From Nocardia salmonicida NBRC 13393 (GTDB lineage Bacteria; Actinomycetota; Actinomycetes; Mycobacteriales; Mycobacteriaceae), in the NCBI RefSeq assembly GCF_001613085.1, contig NZ_BDBR01000033.1:1-64000 (forward strand): 64,000 nucleotides of DNA, given 5' to 3'. Below are positions 33,196 through 42,554 of this stretch, one piece after another; positions within the stretch are counted from its first letter, which is position 1, and every line of letters starts with the position of its first letter. The notes under the pieces were generated by a model. The model made no database searches. It was given only the letters and a program-made list of their open reading frames with translations, and was not told the origin of the DNA. A program made the position numbers and the translations under genes.

Positions 33196-34638
33196 ATGAC
33201 CTTAGGCTGGCTCATCGCGCATTCGCGTCCTGACTCCGAGCCCGCGCCGAGCCGGCGCGATGACTGGGTCACCTTCGCCACAGGCCTGGCCACTCGACTG
33301 CTCCCCAACCCCCGTCACCCCGCGCGGCTGGTCGTCCTCGGCTTCGGTGCCGCGACAGTGATCGGGACGTTGTTGCTGATGCTGCCGGTGGCCGCCGAGT
33401 CACGCACGGTGACCGAGCCCGTGACGGCCCTGTTCACGGCGGTGTCGGCGGTATGCGTCACCGGGCTGGTCGTGGTGGACACCGAAAGCCATTGGTCGAT
33501 GTTCGGCGAAGTGGTGATCCTCGGACTGATCCAGATCGGCGGCCTCGGGATCATGACCCTGGCCTCACTGCTCGGCCTGCTGGTCGCCCGGCGGATGGGA
33601 CTGCGGATGCAGCTGATCGCCCAGTCGGAGACGAAAACGCTGCGGTTGGGCGAAAGTCGTCGCGTGGTCATCGGGGTCATCCGGATGAGCCTGGCCGTCG
33701 AGGCGGCGGTCGCCGCCGTGCTGACGGTCCGATTCGTCTTCGGCTACGACGAAACCGGTTGGCGCGGACTCTATCTGGGGGTGTTCCACGCGATCTCGGC
33801 CTACAACAACGCCGGGTTCGGACTCTATGCCGACAGCCTCGTCGGATTCGCCGCCGACCCGCTGATCATGATCCCCATCGCGGTCGCGTTCATCATCGGC
33901 GGACTCGGGTTCCCGGTGGTATACGAGGTGAGCAAGTCGCTGCGCAGGCAGGGACACCGGCGACGATGGTCGCTGCATACCAGGATCACCGTGCTCACCT
34001 ACTTCGCGTTGGCTCTGCTCGGCATCGTCTTGGTCATCGGGCTGGAGTGGTCCAACCCCGGCACCCTCGGACCGCTGAGCACGCTGCAGAAGCTGCTGGT
34101 CGGCGGGTTCAGCGGCCTCACACCACGCACAGCGGGCTTCAACAATGTCGATGTGGGGGCGATGAACTCCTCGACGCTGCTGGTCACCGATGTGCTGATG
34201 TTCATCGGCGGTGGCAGCGCGGGTACCGCGGGCGGCATCAAGGTGACCACCTTCGCCCTGCTCGCCTTCGTCATCGCCGCCGAAGTGCGCGGCGAACCGA
34301 CCGTGCACGTGCTCGACCGCAAGCTCGCGGCACCGGTGCAACGCCAAGCCGTCACCGTCGTGCTCCTCTCCGTCGGCGCGGTGGTGCTCGGCACGATCAC
34401 CTTGTTGACGATCACCCGGATGGACCTCGACGACGTGCTGTTCGAGGTGGTGTCGGCCTTCGGCACGGTCGGGCTGTCCACCGGAATCACCGCCGATATC
34501 CCCGACCCAGGCCTTCTCGTGCTCGTCGCCTTGATGTTCCTCGGTCGTTTGGGACCGATCACCTTGGCCACCGCGCTCGCCTTGCGTACCCGGGGCCGCC
34601 GCTACGAACTCCCCGAGGAGCGTCCCATTGTTGGGTAG
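33196..34638 (+). CDS. ktrB: Potassium uptake protein, TrkH/KtrB family
   Basis: A 480-residue membrane protein with the four pseudo-repeated pore motifs of the Trk/Ktr superfamily: AVCVTGLVV, SAYNNAGFGL, LTPRTAGFNN and FGTVGLSTGI, each with the selectivity-filter Gly. Residues about 45-470 hold the eight main helices. It imports K+ together with its RCK partner encoded next. The ATG at 33196 begins MTLGWLIAHSR; the frame is open far upstream but that part reads as non-protein sequence. Confidence 0.92.
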   Translation: MTLGWLIAHSRPDSEPAPSRRDDWVTFATGLATRLLPNPRHPARLVVLGFGAATVIGTLLLMLPVAAESRTVTEPVTALFTAVSAVCVTGLVVVDTESHWSMFGEVVILGLIQIGGLGIMTLASLLGLLVARRMGLRMQLIAQSETKTLRLGESRRVVIGVIRMSLAVEAAVAAVLTVRFVFGYDETGWRGLYLGVFHAISAYNNAGFGLYADSLVGFAADPLIMIPIAVAFIIGGLGFPVVYEVSKSLRRQGHRRRWSLHTRITVLTYFALALLGIVLVIGLEWSNPGTLGPLSTLQKLLVGGFSGLTPRTAGFNNVDVGAMNSSTLLVTDVLMFIGGGSAGTAGGIKVTTFALLAFVIAAEVRGEPTVHVLDRKLAAPVQRQAVTVVLLSVGAVVLGTITLLTITRMDLDDVLFEVVSAFGTVGLSTGITADIPDPGLLVLVALMFLGRLGPITLATALALRTRGRRYELPEERPIVG

Positions 34639-35302
34639 GACACCACGCAAACACGGCACCCGCGTCGTCGTGATCGGTCTCGGCCGATTCGGCGGCGCCC
34701 TGGCCCGGGAATTGGTCACGCACGGCTCCGAGGTGCTCGCCATCGACTCGAACCCGGCACTGGTACAGAAGTATTCCGAGGACCTCACCCACGTGGCGTG
34801 CGCGGACACCACGAACATGGAGGCACTGCAGCAGTTGGGTGTGCCCGCGTTTCCGCACGCGGTCGTCAGCATCGGCTCGAACATGGAAGCCAGCGTCCTC
34901 ACCACGTCGCTCCTCGCCGACTGCGCGATCCCGAAGATCTGGGCCAAGGCCACCAGCCGCCAACACGGCCAGATCCTCGAACGAGTCGGCGCCCACCACG
35001 TGGTGCTGCCCGAACACGACATGGGCGAACGCGTCGCGCACCTGGTCACCGGCCGCATGATCGACTACATCGAGTTCGACACCGACTATGCGATGGCCAA
35101 AACCACCGCGCCCCACAGCGCGGTCGGAAAATCCCTCACTGCCAGCGGGCTACGCCAACATTTTGAGATCACGGTGGTGGCGATCAAGCATCCTGGCGCC
35201 GAATTCACCTACGCCACAGCCGATACCGTCGTCGGCGCGGGAGATCAGCTGATCGTTTCGGGCCGCATCGAGGAAGTCGAACGTTTCGCCGAACTGACCT
35301 GA
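34628..35302 (+). CDS. ktrA: Trk/Ktr system RCK regulatory subunit
   Basis: A 224-residue RCK protein that gates KtrB. TrkA-N Rossmann domain (VVVIGLGRFGGALARELV; Asp at the end of strand 2 in VLAIDSN) and a TrkA-C domain from about residue 140 (LRQHFEITVVAIKHPGAEF). It starts at TTG 34628 with GAGGAG seven bases upstream and overlaps the ktrB end by 11 bases, so translation is coupled. Confidence 0.9.
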   Translation: MLGRTPRKHGTRVVVIGLGRFGGALARELVTHGSEVLAIDSNPALVQKYSEDLTHVACADTTNMEALQQLGVPAFPHAVVSIGSNMEASVLTTSLLADCAIPKIWAKATSRQHGQILERVGAHHVVLPEHDMGERVAHLVTGRMIDYIEFDTDYAMAKTTAPHSAVGKSLTASGLRQHFEITVVAIKHPGAEFTYATADTVVGAGDQLIVSGRIEEVERFAELT

Positions 35303-35757
35303 GCACACCGAAGATGAAGTATGGAAGCCATTCACCCGTGTTCGCAGCACGGCCTTCGCCAGGCGTTCGAATCCATGAAGCGCGTTGTCGCGCGCTAGGC
35401 GACGGCACCCGCGGTCTGGGTCCGGTGCGGAGTGAAGTTGGCCGCACGCGGCCGTGGTCAGCGCGGAGTTCGTCACGATCGTGCGTCAACGGCAAACCGA
35501 CCCGCCGGAAAGCCTCGCTACACCAGTCTTGGACGCAATCTCGGGATCCCATGTTCTCGAAATCGACGGTCACGGAACAACAGTCGCACTCCTTGATCTG
35601 CCACCTGCGACGCTGTCCGGACCGCAGACATCTGACCACCCGAGCCCCTCGATGATTCGTAGGTCAGGCCGCAACACACCGATGCCGATTGACAGGTCGC
35701 ATCGGATGGCTATGGTCGCTATTCGGATCTCGCCCTACAACACACCAGAGGAAGCCC
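35303..35757. other. Mostly gene-free stretch
   Basis: No complete gene is seen. It contains the broken copy of the ESX-cassette membrane protein tail (35599-35692, listed separately) and, near 35747, the ribosome site of the next lipoprotein gene. Confidence 0.45.
35599..35692 (+). pseudogene. Broken copy of the ESX-cassette membrane protein tail
   Basis: HLRRCPDRRHLTTRAPR, a stop, then a shifted continuation matches the C-terminus of the gene at 28256-28861 (HLRRSPDRKHLITRAHRRF). The DNA likeness runs for about 90 bases and ends just after the stop codon position of the parent. Only the last 30 codons remain. Confidence 0.65.
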
Positions 35758-36453
35758 GTGGCGCGCTGTGCAGCTTTCAGGCTAGGAACAACTATCCAGA
35801 GTCTGGCCATCATCGGCGGTGCGTTGATCTCGGTATCCTCCTGCGCGGATCAGGAAACCGCTGTGGCACAACCGCGATTCGACCACGTTCCGGCCAGTTG
35901 CACGGTTGCGCTCACCCCCGCTCGCACAGACATCGATCTCTTCTCGGATGGCCTGCGACCAGAAGGAGACCGGATCAGCACCGATCCCGATCCCGATTTT
36001 GACGAGCGGTCGGTCGGTGTGCGGTGCGCCAGTATCTTTACCCGCTTCGATGCTTGGGTTCCGTTCGACGAGACATCGCTGCGTCCGACCAGTCGCCACC
36101 TGTTCGTCTCCTTCGCGGTCGTCCTCGCCGACAGCATCGTCACCGATCCAGTAAGACATACCAGACGTCTCTTCGACAGACGTCGACCTCCGAACGGAAT
36201 CGACGTGACCGGAATCGGAGACTCCGCTTACGCGGTCACCACCAGCTCCCGATACCCCGGCGGTACTAGCGGGACAATCGCCGCTGCGGTGGAAATACAT
36301 TTCCGAACCAGCAATCTCATCGTCAGCGTCGATGCCGGCGGCATCAACGTGCACGACACCAGCGACCCCGCGCAGCTGCCAGCCGACCTGTCAGCGGACG
36401 CCAACGCAATCGCGACCTCCCTCGCCGCCAACATCGACACCGTCATGACCTGA
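35758..36453 (+). CDS. Exported lipoprotein of unknown function
   Basis: A 231-residue protein. GTG 35758 with AGAGGAAG upstream gives a signal peptide of about 30 residues ending in a lipobox (ALISVSSC). The mature part has two more Cys (ASCTVAL, GVRCASIF) and a pattern similar to actinobacterial DUF3558-type lipoproteins, but I cannot be sure of the family. It lies alone between ktrA and nhaA. Confidence 0.68.
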   Translation: MARCAAFRLGTTIQSLAIIGGALISVSSCADQETAVAQPRFDHVPASCTVALTPARTDIDLFSDGLRPEGDRISTDPDPDFDERSVGVRCASIFTRFDAWVPFDETSLRPTSRHLFVSFAVVLADSIVTDPVRHTRRLFDRRRPPNGIDVTGIGDSAYAVTTSSRYPGGTSGTIAAAVEIHFRTSNLIVSVDAGGINVHDTSDPAQLPADLSADANAIATSLAANIDTVMT

Positions 36454-36489
36454 GAATCCGAACCCATTGCGCAATGGCCTGACCATCCG

Positions 36490-36597
36490 GTCACACGGCT
36501 TCCGAACACCTGCCCAACCGAAGTCTGTAGAGGTACGGGAGTCTGGAACATCAGGCGGCGCATGCCGGTGGGCGACGGAGGGCGCGACGATCTCCAT
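36490..36597 (-). pseudogene. Broken copy of the deazaflavin oxidoreductase N-terminus
   Basis: ATG 36597 opens MEIV; after a frame change the sequence reads RPPSPTGMRRLMFQTPVPL and VGQVFGSRV. This parallels MEIVKRPAPPTGIRRLMFRA of the gene at 29.5-30.0 kb. About 35 codons survive. It lies just upstream of the nhaA leader, on the other strand. Confidence 0.65.
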
Positions 36598-36710
36598 CGT
36601 CTGGCCTTTCCCGGTGTACGGCGTCTGTGAGTAAAACTGCGCGCGGATCGCCGGCCGACTGCGGGTTCGGTTTGCGGTCGGGGTGGTCTTTGCGGCATCT
36701 TTACGGGTAG

Positions 36711-36733
36711 GTGCGCCGGGAAGTCTGGTCGGC
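36711..36733 (+). promoter_or_regulatory. Conserved 5' leader motif, copy 3 (before nhaA)
   Basis: Core GCCGGGAAGTCTGGTCGGC after GGTGC, 110 bases before the nhaA ATG. This copy has the longest leader, long enough for an expression platform. Identical in its core to copy 1. Confidence 0.68.
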
Positions 36734-36842
36734 AACCTCGCTCGGGCTCCGTCGAGTGGGGTTCGATTGGTGACGGGTACTCACTCTTGCTGCTTCTACG
36801 CGTCTCAGACCTCGCTGTTCGCCTCTTCCAGGCGGCAGTTCG

Positions 36843-38153
36843 ATGACGCCACCGGACCGGCGCAGGGTCCTCACTCGCGGCAGTTGGCCGGAATCACGGC
36901 GAATCGCCGAGGTGCTCCGCCGCGAAACCGTGGGCGGCGTGCTGCTCATCGTCGCGGCAGTAGTCGCGCTGATCTGGGCGAACACACCGTGGGCCGAGAC
37001 GTACACAGCGCTACGCGACTTCCACATCGGGCCATCAGCGCTTCACCTGAACCTGTCGCTGAGCGAGTGGGCAGCCGACGGATTGCTGGCGATCTTCTTC
37101 TTCGTCGTCGGTCTCGAACTCAAACGCGAATTCGTCGCCGGCGATCTACGCGATCCACGCCGCGCTGCGCTGCCCGTCGTCGCGGCGGTCGGCGGGATGG
37201 CCATCCCAGCTCTGATCTATGTGCTGGTCAACCGCACCGGCCCGCCTGGCACACTCGACGGCTGGGCCATTCCCACCGCGACCGACATCGCGTTCGCACT
37301 GGCCGTCCTCGCGGTGATCAACACCCACCTGCCTACCGCGCTGCGCACCTTCCTGCTCACCCTCGCCGTGGTCGACGACCTCTTGGCGGTCACGGTGATC
37401 GCGATCTTCTACACCAGCGAACTGAACCTGCCCTATCTGGCGGCCGCGATCGTGCCCATCGCCCTATTCGCACTCGCCGTGCAGCGCCGCATCAGTTCCC
37501 CCTGGTTACTGGTACCGCTCGCACTGGCCGCATGGTGGTTGGTCCATCTTTCCGGCGTCCACGCCACCGTCGCAGGGGTACTGCTCGGCTTCACCGTCCC
37601 GGTACTGGCACGCGGCACAACCGACGAACACGGCCTCGCCGAACGATTCGAGCACCGCATACGCCCGCTCTCGACCGGATTCGCGGTGCCGGTGTTCGCG
37701 TTCTTCGCCGCAGGAGTCACCGTAGGCGGTCTCAGCGGCCTCACCGATTCCCTCGGCGATCGGGTAACGCTCGGCATCATCGCGGGCCTGGTCGCAGGCA
37801 AACTGATCGGCATCACCGCAACGACCTACCTCACCGCCAAACTCACCCGTGCCGAACTCGATTCGGAACTGTCCTGGATCGACGTCGCCGGTGTGGCGCT
37901 ACTCGGCGGCATCGGATTCACGGTCTCGCTGCTCGTCGGCGAACTCGCCTTCGCCGGTGACCACACACGTGCCGACCACGTCCGCATCGGCGTTCTCTTC
38001 GGCACCGTCACCGCGGCAATCCTGGCCACCATCGTGCTACGTGCCCGCAACCGGGTCTACCGCGTACTGGCCGAAGCCGAATCCCGCGATGACGACGGTG
38101 ACGACGGTGACGGAATCCCCGACGTCTATCAGCCTCCGCAGACTCCGCGCTGA
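36843..38153 (+). CDS. nhaA: Na+/H+ antiporter NhaA
   Basis: A 436-residue antiporter that expels Na+ (and Li+) in exchange for protons. The paired catalytic Asp residues are in [10 protein letters not shown], and the helix-IV-type motif [15 protein letters not shown] is intact. [15 protein letters not shown] and [12 protein letters not shown] are also family marks. About 12 membrane helices and an acidic C-terminal tail (DDDGDDGDG). The conserved leader motif upstream probably controls it. Next in line is a TerD-like gene. Confidence 0.93.
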   Translation: MTPPDRRRVLTRGSWPESRRIAEVLRRETVGGVLLIVAAVVALIWANTPWAETYTALRDFHIGPSALHLNLSLSEWAADGLLAIFFFVVGLELKREFVAGDLRDPRRAALPVVAAVGGMAIPALIYVLVNRTGPPGTLDGWAIPTATDIAFALAVLAVINTHLPTALRTFLLTLAVVDDLLAVTVIAIFYTSELNLPYLAAAIVPIALFALAVQRRISSPWLLVPLALAAWWLVHLSGVHATVAGVLLGFTVPVLARGTTDEHGLAERFEHRIRPLSTGFAVPVFAFFAAGVTVGGLSGLTDSLGDRVTLGIIAGLVAGKLIGITATTYLTAKLTRAELDSELSWIDVAGVALLGGIGFTVSLLVGELAFAGDHTRADHVRIGVLFGTVTAAILATIVLRARNRVYRVLAEAESRDDDGDDGDGIPDVYQPPQTPR

Positions 38154-38203
38154 TGCAATCGCGTGCGCACCCCGACCCACGACCGCTCGACGAGGAGCAC
38201 CCG

Positions 38204-38752
38204 ATGACCCGAGCAGTCCCCCACTACGGCCGCGACGCCCTCACCCACGTGACCATGGGCTTGGGCTGGGATCCTGTCCGTCCCGGCATGTTCGGACGGC
38301 CAGGCAAGGACGTCGATCTCAACGCCGCCGCCCTGTCGTTCGCCGGAACCCGGTTCGTCGACGTCGCCTACCACGAACAGCTCACCTCCCGCGACGGTGC
38401 GATCCGCCACCTCGGCGACAGCGTCACCGGTGACGGCGATGGTGACAACGAGGTCATCGCGGTGGATCTGACCCGGCTGCACCCCGATGTCACCTCTGTC
38501 GTGTTCATCGTGACTTGCTACACCGGGCAACGCTTCGATCAGATCGAGAACGGTTTCTGCCGCGTCACCGACAATGTCACCGGCACCGAAATGGTCCGCA
38601 TCGATCTGGCCAGTGCCCGATCCCATACCGGCATCGTGCTCGGCAAACTGCGCCGCCCCCACCAAGATTGGGGCTTCGTTGCGATCGGTGAGCCGATCTG
38701 GGCTCAGCACATCGTCCACGCGATCCCCCAGCTCGCCGGCTACCTCGGCTGA
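38204..38752 (+). CDS. TerD-family protein
   Basis: A 182-residue cytosolic protein of the TerD/CABP family linked to tellurite and general stress resistance. The first half has TMGLGWDP and GKDVDLNAAAL; the calcium-binding acidic cluster is in GDGDGDNEVIAVDLTRL. ATG 38204 is chosen because GAGGAG lies ten bases before it. It follows nhaA by 50 bases and may be co-transcribed. Confidence 0.88.
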   Translation: MTRAVPHYGRDALTHVTMGLGWDPVRPGMFGRPGKDVDLNAAALSFAGTRFVDVAYHEQLTSRDGAIRHLGDSVTGDGDGDNEVIAVDLTRLHPDVTSVVFIVTCYTGQRFDQIENGFCRVTDNVTGTEMVRIDLASARSHTGIVLGKLRRPHQDWGFVAIGEPIWAQHIVHAIPQLAGYLG

Positions 38753-38758
38753 GCAACG

Positions 38759-40039
38759 ATGATCCGCCAACTCTTCGCACCCCGAAATCCCACGCCCGCC
38801 CAAGTCGTCAAGATGGTCATGTGGCCGCTGGCTCTCGTCACCGCTGCGGACATGCTCTTCTACAAGGCGATTCCGGGCCACCACACCAACGACTTCACAC
38901 CCGTTCACAACGCGATCAGGGCATTTCTGCGCCACGAGCCGGTCTACACCGCGAATCTGTCCTCGGTCGATCCGCACTACCTCTACCCACCGGGTGGCAC
39001 CCTGCTCTTAGCTCCGATCGGGTTACTCGACGAGGCGAACGGGCGGATCGTCTTCCTGTTTCTCAACCTGCTCGCCGCGGTGCTCGCCACCCATTTGCTC
39101 CTACGGATGTTCGGCTACACCTGGCGGGCTCCCCTCGCGCCGGTGGCGTATTTCTTCCTGTTCTTGTCCGAAGCGCTCGTCAACACCTTGACCTTCGGCA
39201 ATGTCAACGGGTTGTTCTTTCTCGCCGAAGTCGTCTTTCTGACGCTGCTGCTCGGACGGCGCGACATCGCGGCGGGTGTAGTGCTCGGACTGACCATTGC
39301 GATCAAACCGATCCTCGCGCCGCTGTTGCTGCTGGCATTGCTGCGCAAACAATGGTCGACGGTCGTTATCGCGGTGGCGATGCCGGTGCTCACCACGGCG
39401 ATCGCGTGGCCGCTGGCCGCCGACCCCGGCCGGTACTTCGTCCACAATCTGCCCTACAGCCTGCAGGTTCGTGACTACTTCAACTCCTCCATCTCAGGGA
39501 TCGGCGCCTACTACGGTGTCTCGCCGGTCGTGACGCTGCTGGCGCGCGCAGTTCTCGCCGCCATGGTCGTGGTCAGCCTGTGGCTGCTGTACCGGTACTA
39601 CCGCCACCAGGAACTCTTCTTCGTCACCACCGCGACCGGTGTCCTGCTCACCGCCGAGTTCGCGTTGAGTTCCCTGGGCCAGCAGTACTACTCGATGTTT
39701 CTGTTCCCGTTCCTGCTCACTGTCGTCGTCAAGAGTTCGCTGCTGCGAAACTGGCCTGCCTGGTTGGCGATCTTCGGGTTCGCCAGCTACGAAACCTGGT
39801 TGTTGTTCCGCTGGCCCGCCTTCGGCCGCGATCTGGAGTATTCCCGGACGGCTTTCGGCTGGGCTTTGCTGTTGGTCGTCGTGTGCTGTGTCTTGAGCGA
39901 CCGTTATCTTGCGGCCAGGCGGCAGGGCAGGCTCGCCGACGGAATCGACCCGCCCCTTCTTGCACCCGACTTCCCTCCGCAGGATCGCTACGTTCCCTCC
40001 TCCGACACCGAAATGAGGACGAGCGTTCAAGCACGCTGA
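38759..40039 (+). CDS. GT87-type membrane glycosyltransferase (AftC-like)
   Basis: A 426-residue polytopic protein with about ten helices. The first extracellular loop carries NDFTPVHNAIRAFL (with the early Asp of GT-C enzymes) and PHYLYPPGGTLLLAP, as in the arabinofuranosyltransferase AftC of mycolata. A lipid-linked arabinose or mannose donor is expected, acting in cell-wall arabinogalactan or lipoarabinomannan synthesis. Its relation to AftC proper versus another GT87 enzyme cannot be settled by eye. It starts six bases after the TerD-like gene. Confidence 0.78.
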   Translation: MIRQLFAPRNPTPAQVVKMVMWPLALVTAADMLFYKAIPGHHTNDFTPVHNAIRAFLRHEPVYTANLSSVDPHYLYPPGGTLLLAPIGLLDEANGRIVFLFLNLLAAVLATHLLLRMFGYTWRAPLAPVAYFFLFLSEALVNTLTFGNVNGLFFLAEVVFLTLLLGRRDIAAGVVLGLTIAIKPILAPLLLLALLRKQWSTVVIAVAMPVLTTAIAWPLAADPGRYFVHNLPYSLQVRDYFNSSISGIGAYYGVSPVVTLLARAVLAAMVVVSLWLLYRYYRHQELFFVTTATGVLLTAEFALSSLGQQYYSMFLFPFLLTVVVKSSLLRNWPAWLAIFGFASYETWLLFRWPAFGRDLEYSRTAFGWALLLVVVCCVLSDRYLAARRQGRLADGIDPPLLAPDFPPQDRYVPSSDTEMRTSVQAR

Positions 40040-40113
40040 CGATTGGATCCCCACACGGCGGGCCAACAGATTCTCGCCCTGCTCGACAATTCTTGTAATC
40101 CGGAGGCACCAGC

Positions 40114-40821
40114 ATGAACGCGCAGTTGTTGATCGTCGAAGACGACACCCGGGTTCGGGAGTCGTTGCGCCTGGCGATGGAGGACGAGGGCTACACCGTC
40201 GCCGAGGCCGACTGTGCCGAAAATGCCCTCGACCAGGTGCACAGTCTCGGTGCTCCTGACGTGATGCTCGTCGACCTCATGCTCGGCGGGATGGACGGCT
40301 ACACCTACATCCGGGAGGTGCGTCGCGAGCACGATGTGCCGATCATCGTGGTCAGCGCCCGCGACGACACCCATGATGTGGTCGCCGCGCTCGAGGCAGG
40401 CGCGGACGACTTCGTCACCAAACCGTTCGAGGTCAAGGAACTGTCCGCGCGGATCAGGGCACTGCGCAGGCGCACCAGGAACAACCCCGACCGCGAGGTC
40501 AGCGAGATCGTGCTCGATGCGGCGGCGCATCGCAGGTTGATCCTGTGTCCGGAGCGTGGCGCGCTGCGACTGGCAGGCGAGGACGTGCATCTCACCCTCA
40601 CCGAATTCCGGTTGCTGTGCGAGTTGGCTCAGAACGACAGCCTGGTGATGAGCAGGCAGGTGCTACTCGACAAGATCTGGGATCGCGGGTTCTTCGGCGA
40701 TGAACGCATCGTCGACGTGCACGTACGCAGACTGCGTACGAAGATCGAACGCGATCCCGCCGACCCGCGGCTGATCGTCACCGTCCGCGGGCTCGGCTAC
40801 CGGCTCGATGTCCAATCCTGA
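40114..40821 (+). CDS. OmpR-family response regulator
   Basis: A 235-residue regulator. The receiver domain has the acidic pair in IVEDDTRVRE, the phosphorylatable Asp in VMLVDLMLGG and Lys in VTKPFEV. The DNA-binding winged helix is at about residues 140-232 (LTLTEFRLLCELA, VDVHVRRLRTKIE). It overlaps the sensor kinase gene by 14 bases. Target genes unknown; the porin genes lie downstream but face the other way. Confidence 0.92.
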   Translation: MNAQLLIVEDDTRVRESLRLAMEDEGYTVAEADCAENALDQVHSLGAPDVMLVDLMLGGMDGYTYIREVRREHDVPIIVVSARDDTHDVVAALEAGADDFVTKPFEVKELSARIRALRRRTRNNPDREVSEIVLDAAAHRRLILCPERGALRLAGEDVHLTLTEFRLLCELAQNDSLVMSRQVLLDKIWDRGFFGDERIVDVHVRRLRTKIERDPADPRLIVTVRGLGYRLDVQS

Positions 40822-42214
40822 ACGCGGGCAACGGTTTCGGTCACGGTTTCGGGGACTGCGTGGCCGGGTCACCGCCGTGTTCGTGCTGGGCGCGAGCCTG
40901 GTCGCTGTGGTCCTGTCCGGATCGGTCTACGGCATCAGCACCGGTTACATGGAGTCGCAACGGGCACGCACTGTCGAACGAGCGGTGGGGGTGCACGCAG
41001 AACTCCTGCACCTGCGGCTCGACAACACGGATGTCACCGGCGACCAAGCCCTGGAGACGCTGGATCTGCCGAGCGGAACCATGGCGATGTTGCACCGCGA
41101 CTCCAGATGGTCACTGGCGGGCGCGGACGTGGATGTTCCGCCCGTGTCGGCGCCCCCGATCCCCGTCCCTGACCAGGAAATGACCGGCACCGCCACCCGA
41201 GTTCGGATCGGCGACCAGCCCTACCTTCGGGCAGGTGCGGTCGTCGACGACCGCACCGTTCTCTACGAATTCGCACCGCTACTCGAACTCGAGTCCACCC
41301 TGCGGATGCTGCGGACGATCCTGCTCGCCTGCTCGGTACTAGCCGTGGCGATCGCCGCCGCGATCGGCGCCTGGGCGGCTCATCGCGCGCTGAGCCCGTT
41401 ACGTCAGGTCGCCGCCACGGCGTCCAGGATCGCGTTCGGCGAACACGAACTGCGGCTACCACGGACCGACGACGACGAACTGTCCGCCACAGTCGACGCT
41501 TTCAACTCGATGGTCGACTCGTTGCAGCAGCGGATCGAACGCGAACGGCGCCTGGTCTCCGATCTCAGCCACGAACTGCGCACCCCGCTGACCACCCTCA
41601 CCACCACGGCGACAGTCCTCACCGGACATCGCGACGAACTGTCCGAACGCCCACGCGCCGCGCTCGGACTCCTCGTCGAGGAAACCGCCTATCTGCGGGG
41701 CCTACTCGATGACATGCTGGCCCTTGCCCGCGTGGAAGCAGGCATCCACCGCTCCGACCAGACCCCACTCGACTTGGCGGAACTGCTCACCCACCTGCTC
41801 GCCGGCCGTGGCGCGGCGTCGGACGTGCTCGACATCCGCGATGTGGGAACCGTCCGCGGGCGCCGCACGGAACTCGAACGCGCGCTGGTCAATCTGCTCA
41901 TCAACGCCGAACGGCACGGCGGCGGCGCCACCGGTGTCCGCGTCGACCGGGACGGACCCGACATCGTGGTCACGGTCGACGACGCGGGCCCCGGCGTGGC
42001 ACCCAAGGACCGCGAACGAATCTTCGAACGTTTCGTCACCGCCTCCCGCGCGACCGCGGGCACCGGTATCGGCCTCGCATTGGTCAGCGAAACGGTACTC
42101 GGTCACCACGGCACGCTCCGCTGCACGGAAAGCCCCAGTGGCGGCGCCCGATTCGTACTGACCATCCCTGCCCTTCGCGAGATCGCAATGAAACGACCGG
42201 AACCCCTGCAATGA
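40808..42214 (+). CDS. Sensor histidine kinase
   Basis: A 468-residue membrane kinase. Helix 1 (about 20-42), an extracellular sensor of about 120 residues, helix 2 (about 160-185), HAMP, then the phospho-acceptor region SDLSHELRTPLTTLTT and the ATPase with LVNLLINAERHGGG, DAGPGVAPKD and GTGIGLALV. Translationally coupled to the response regulator. The ligand is not evident. Confidence 0.92.
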   Translation: MSNPERGQRFRSRFRGLRGRVTAVFVLGASLVAVVLSGSVYGISTGYMESQRARTVERAVGVHAELLHLRLDNTDVTGDQALETLDLPSGTMAMLHRDSRWSLAGADVDVPPVSAPPIPVPDQEMTGTATRVRIGDQPYLRAGAVVDDRTVLYEFAPLLELESTLRMLRTILLACSVLAVAIAAAIGAWAAHRALSPLRQVAATASRIAFGEHELRLPRTDDDELSATVDAFNSMVDSLQQRIERERRLVSDLSHELRTPLTTLTTTATVLTGHRDELSERPRAALGLLVEETAYLRGLLDDMLALARVEAGIHRSDQTPLDLAELLTHLLAGRGAASDVLDIRDVGTVRGRRTELERALVNLLINAERHGGGATGVRVDRDGPDIVVTVDDAGPGVAPKDRERIFERFVTASRATAGTGIGLALVSETVLGHHGTLRCTESPSGGARFVLTIPALREIAMKRPEPLQ

Positions 42215-42505
42215 TCAGCTGCGATTCTCTGTTCGTGTCGCAGCCGAGCGCCACGTGGTGCTCTCGGCCCTACCGGACCGCCCGCCACGCGGAACAACGA
42301 TGAGGGTCACGTTCGGCGTGCCAGGAACGGCGATCCATCGGGGCCAGGTCGCGCACAGAGGTCACCGGAATCGGCGCTGTCACGCGATGACGCCGGTACG
42401 GAGGAGGACAGCCATCAGGGGACTTCGGCATTCCCCAGATGGCCGACGTTCGGTTGTTGTCAGCGACCGACGCCCGATTCCGGTGACTTGATACCTGATG
42501 AACAC

Positions 42506-42540
42506 AGCGAGGCCCGACGCACCACGCGCCGGGCCTCGCT
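42506..42540. terminator. Hairpin downstream of the porin genes
   Basis: AGCGAGGCCCG (42506-42516) and its exact complement (42530-42540) around a 13-base loop. Read leftward it lies 14 bases after the porin stop; read rightward it follows the two-component operon by about 290 bases. No strong T-run on either side. Confidence 0.6.
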
Positions 42541-42554
42541 GGGGAATCAGCAGA

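Noticed and set aside
33565-35058. 497-codon leftward frame opposite ktrB/ktrA
   Set aside because: Antisense shadow of two well-supported genes with biased Arg/Asp/Gly composition.
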